A stretch of 60,820 nucleotides of DNA, taken from contig NZ_BJDK01000021.1 in the NCBI RefSeq assembly GCF_005405105.1, positions 1 through 60,820 of the forward strand, given 5' to 3'. The notes under the pieces were generated by a model. That model was not told where the DNA came from, searched no databases, and saw only the letters and a program-made list of their open reading frames with translations. The translations under genes and the position numbers were made by a program. Below, in pieces: positions 58,580 to 60,820 of the stretch (positions are counted from its first letter, which is position 1; the number at the start of each line of letters is the position of its first letter). Source of the DNA: Lactiplantibacillus dongliensis. Lineage in GTDB: Bacteria > Bacillota > Bacilli > Lactobacillales > Lactobacillaceae.

Positions 58580-59669
58580 CGGTCAATTCCTCCTTGGCAT
58601 GAGTCGCTTCAAAATCAGCTAAATAATCAACTAGTGCTTGGACCCCGGCTTTCGGCATGGCGTTATACAGACTGGCGCGCATACCGCCGACTAACCGGTG
58701 GCCCTTTAAGTTTAAGAGCCCACGATCCGTGGCGCCCGCGATGACTTGGGCATCCAATGCCGGTTTACCAGTGACAAATGGCATGTTCATTAACGAGCGG
58801 TCAGCGGGTTTGACGTGACTTGTGAAGAGTTTTGATTGGTCTAAGAAGTCATATAACAACGCGGCTTTGTCACGATTGCGCTGTTCCATTGCGGCTAAAC
58901 CACCTTGGGCTTTTAACCATTTCAAAACTAATCCGGCCGCATAAATAGCAAAGACGGGTGGCGTGTTGAACATTGAACGCTTGTCGGCGAATAGTTGATA
59001 ATCCAGCATGCTAGGTAGATTTTGAGCTTGACCGATTAAGTCGTCGCGGACAATGACAATCGTTAAGCCAGCTGGTCCTAAGTTCTTTTGGGCGCCGGCA
59101 AAGATCATGCCAAAGTCGGTCACTTGATACTGTTGGCCTAAAAAGTTTGACGACATATCTGCCACCAACGGGACATGACCCGTTTGTGGGAGCATCGTGT
59201 ACGCCGTGCCTTCAATCGTATTGTTAGTCGTGAGATGCACGTAGTCGAGGGCTTGATCAACTGGCTGGTCCAGTGTTGGTAGTGCCGTGAAGTGATTGTC
59301 CGCAGCCGTGCCAAGAATATCAACTTTAGTGCCGACTCGCCGGGCTTCATCGGCTGCCCGACTCGCCCAATGCCCACTATCGAGTAGCCCGATATGATGA
59401 TGCTTAGTCGCCAGATTTAATGGCGCCGCGGTGAATTGCAAGGTGCCGCCACCTTGGAAGAAGAGCACACGATAATTAGCTGGAATCCCCATTAACTCAC
59501 GCAGATCTGCTTCGGCGTCACTGATGACTTGATCGAAGAGGGCGGAGCGGTGTGAGATTTCCATAATACTCATGCCAGAACCTTGAAATGATGGTAGTTC
59601 GGCTTGAATTTGGTCAATCACGGGTTTCGGCATAACGGCGGGACCCGCTGCAAAGTTATAAGTTGTCAT
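58566..59669 (-). CDS. serC: phosphoserine aminotransferase
   Basis: A 367-residue class V PLP aminotransferase, second step of serine synthesis (phosphohydroxypyruvate plus glutamate to phosphoserine). Starts YNFAAGPAVMPKPV, has the PLP Lys in AGAQKNLGPAG and RSLMNMPF near the C-terminus. ATG 59669, with GAAAGTGGG upstream (weak site). It is the first structural gene after the leader peptide and attenuator. The phosphatase SerB, needed for the last step, is not in this window. Confidence 0.94.
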   Translation of the reverse strand: MTTYNFAAGPAVMPKPVIDQIQAELPSFQGSGMSIMEISHRSALFDQVISDAEADLRELMGIPANYRVLFFQGGGTLQFTAAPLNLATKHHHIGLLDSGHWASRAADEARRVGTKVDILGTAADNHFTALPTLDQPVDQALDYVHLTTNNTIEGTAYTMLPQTGHVPLVADMSSNFLGQQYQVTDFGMIFAGAQKNLGPAGLTIVIVRDDLIGQAQNLPSMLDYQLFADKRSMFNTPPVFAIYAAGLVLKWLKAQGGLAAMEQRNRDKAALLYDFLDQSKLFTSHVKPADRSLMNMPFVTGKPALDAQVIAGATDRGLLNLKGHRLVGGMRASLYNAMPKAGVQALVDYLADFEATHAKEELTDVSN

Positions 59670-59704
59670 TAAAAGTTCCCACTTTCATTATTAAAATTAG
59701 CCAT

Positions 59705-59740
59705 AAAAAAAGTCCCAATGGTCAGATGACCACGAGGACT
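59705..59740 (-). terminator. attenuator terminator upstream of serC
   Basis: Minus strand: AGTCC...TGGTCA/TGACCA...GGGACT stem followed by seven T, 35 bases before the serC start. Its 5' strand (AGTCC, 59740-59736) is also the 3' part of an alternative helix, see the antiterminator. Confidence 0.85.
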
Positions 59741-59792
59741 GTTAACGTCAAATAGAATAACTGCCCTCATCATTGAATGTTGGTTAACATCC
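59736..59792 (-). promoter_or_regulatory. antiterminator helix of the serC attenuator
   Basis: Minus strand GGATGTTAAC (59792-59783) can pair with GTTAACAGTCC (59746-59736) with a single bulged C. This uses the bases needed for the 5' side of the terminator, so the two structures exclude each other. GATGTT (59791-59786) can in turn pair with AACATC inside the leader ORF, giving a protector helix. Confidence 0.7.
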
Positions 59793-59818
59793 ATGTTCGG
59801 GCTAGTGTTTACACGAAA

Positions 59819-59887
59819 TTAGGCCGACACAGATGTTTGTGTTGACCAGGAGGAGACGATTAAATTGGCATTTTGGTTCATAAACAT
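59819..59887 (-). CDS. serine-rich leader peptide (22 aa) of the serCA attenuator
   Basis: ATG at 59887 with GGAG 8-11 bases upstream opens a 22-codon frame ending in TAA: MFMNQNANLIVSSWSTQTSVSA. Five of the last eleven residues are Ser, encoded by TCC, TCC, TCA, TCT and TCG. It lies between a consensus promoter and a terminator/antiterminator pair ahead of serC. This is the classical layout of ribosome-mediated attenuation: stalling at Ser codons when charged tRNA-Ser is scarce would favour the antiterminator and expression of serC-serA. Confidence 0.8.
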   Translation of the reverse strand: MFMNQNANLIVSSWSTQTSVSA

Positions 59888-59918
59888 CTTGACCACTCCT
59901 TTGATTTCGTATGCCCCC

Positions 59919-59947
59919 AATTTACCAAGTTTATTGCGGCTTGTCAA
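59919..59947 (-). promoter_or_regulatory. promoter of the serine operon
   Basis: Minus strand TTGACA (59947-59942), 17-base spacer, TAAATT (59924-59919) with an upstream TGG; transcription would start about 25 bases before the leader ATG. Confidence 0.8.
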
Positions 59948-60099
59948 TATGAAAATTAAATAAAAATGTGAAAATATATAGAGAATTTAACGATAAGCTC
60001 ATTTTAAGCTACTGTACTAGTGTCCAAGTGTTTGAGCTATTGAATTGGGTTAGTTAGGACTGAAATGACTAGCTAAAGGATTGTGGGTAACTTACAATG

Positions 60100-60244
60100 G
60101 TGATAGTCAATTGCCCCTGAATAAATTCAGAGGCTTGTCGCTCACGTGTCTGACGGCACAGTAGTCCAACATGCCCGTTAGGCACTCCTACGCGTAGTGG
60201 CAACATCATCGGGTAATTGACAGCTACCCGTTTAACTGCCGGGT
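60100..60244 (-). ncRNA. right end and candidate omega (reRNA) region of an IS605-type element
   Basis: Minus-strand sequence 3' of tnpB is non-coding and highly structured (GCCCGTTAGGC- and TACGCGTA-type hairpins) and ends with CCTCTGAATTTATTCAGGGG (60133-60114), the imperfect palindrome expected at an IS200/IS605 right end, then CAATTGAC. In this family the 3' end encodes the guide scaffold of TnpB and the flank supplies the guide. The stretch 59948-60100 shows nothing else. Confidence 0.6.
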
Positions 60245-60820
60245 TTACCCAGCAGTTGTTAGCTTCTTAATCTTTGGGTGCTTGACACCGTTCAACCAGT
60301 CTTGCCCAAGTATTGCAATATTCATGGCTCCTAATCGGTCATCGTTACAACGATATTGACATTGAGCGCACCAATATTCGTGAGTCTCGTGATGACGATT
60401 ATTTTTCTCAATCATGCCACACTTGGGGCATCTCTGTGAGGTGAAGGCCGGATTGACCTTCACAACAGCACTCTGAATGGCTTGAGTCTTATACGTTAAG
60501 AAAGATTCTAGCTGGAAAAATGCCCACGAACGATGACTATTGCGTAGAGGCTTAGGCAGGTCATCGGTGTTAAACGTCACATTAGTTAAATCTTCCAAAA
60601 CAAAAAGCGTATGCGACCCATATGCCGTAACGAGTGTCTTAGCTAACCAATGATTCACATCGGTCATCCAGCGGTTCTCTCGTTGAGCTAGTTGCTTGAG
60701 CTAGTTGCTTAAGCTTTTTCTTAGCAGACTTGGTACCTTTACCTTGTAATTGCCGACGGATCTCTAAGAACTTCTTCCGCTTAAGTAAGATTTTTTGACC
60801 ATCAAAGAATAGTGTTTTCC
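60245..60820 (-). pseudogene. tnpB: tnpB (IS605 OrfB) with 13-bp tandem duplication, 5' end outside window
   Basis: The C-terminal part is intact: FVLEDL (RuvC Glu), the zinc finger TSQRCPKCG ... CAQCQYRC, and NDDRLGAMNI (RuvC Asp). Upstream, codons for KTLFFDGQKILLKRKKFLEI continue in another frame. The break coincides with two adjacent copies of GAGCTAGTTGCTT (60685-60697 and 60698-60710). Removing one copy restores a continuous reading KQLAQRENRWMTDVNHW. TnpB is an RNA-guided nuclease; this copy should be inactive unless the frame is restored. The gene runs off the right edge. Confidence 0.85.

Noticed and set aside
1-60820. tRNA, rRNA, prophage and conjugative genes
   Set aside because: Looked for cloverleaf ends, rRNA-like blocks, integrases and phage structural genes; none seen, apart from the tnpB at the right edge.

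Overview
The window looks like chromosomal DNA of a Lactiplantibacillus (Lactobacillus plantarum-group) strain. The basis is the gene content (maltodextrin ABC/phosphorolysis locus, tandem shikimate dehydrogenases, mannose-class PTS, LPQTN-anchored SpaA/Cna-B adhesin), strong GGAGG ribosome sites, many LacI/CcpA-type operators and the general protein style. This is recognition from memory; no database was searched.

Layout. 1-3.8 kb is a worn region: a short ECF-type membrane protein, a small hypothetical gene, a DUF262 gene interrupted by an amber codon, and a flavoprotein lipoprotein gene whose 3' end has been replaced by the 3' end of an AraC-family regulator gene. 3.9-22.3 kb is an alpha-glucan locus: GH31 glucosidase, two LacI-type regulators, two GH13 enzymes, a MalEFG-type importer with a DUF624 protein and MsmK-type ATPase, and a GH65 maltose phosphorylase. 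Imported malto-oligosaccharides would be cut by the glucosidases and maltose split by phosphate. An AT-rich AIPR (abortive-infection family) gene with a divergent XRE regulator sits between the regulators and the operon. 23-28.7 kb (mostly minus strand) holds a ROK fructokinase, a quinone-oxidoreductase-like enzyme, an NhaC-family transporter under a T-box with a Tyr (UAC) specifier, and a RecA-family gene with a LexA-like box; 28.7-30.4 kb is a third GH13 (oligo-1,6-glucosidase type). 30.7-36.5 kb is a mannose-class PTS operon with a divergent LevR-like regulator that lacks the sigma-54 contact motif. 36.9-47 kb carries a secreted protein, two LysR regulators and a shikimate/quinate-type catabolic cluster. 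47.2-54.5 kb carries a small membrane protein under a CcpA-type promoter, a very large cell-wall adhesin, a 43-residue membrane peptide and an Rgg/PlcR-like regulator. 55-60 kb holds an OppA lipoprotein, a GNAT enzyme and serC-serA. The right edge is a frameshifted IS605-type tnpB.

Two layers are not explained by ordinary genes. First, upstream of serC there is a 22-codon, serine-rich leader peptide followed by mutually exclusive antiterminator and terminator hairpins, i.e. a ribosome-mediated attenuator for serine synthesis in a low-GC Gram-positive. Second, almost every long intergenic gap carries a copy of a palindromic, MITE-like element built from two related structured modules (A and B) and bounded by inverted ends resembling CGCTTGGTGCTAGTT; at least eight copies are present. 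A different GC-rich multi-hairpin family (C) occurs twice and shares the motif GACGTGGGTTNCGGC. I saw no tRNA, rRNA, CRISPR array or prophage.
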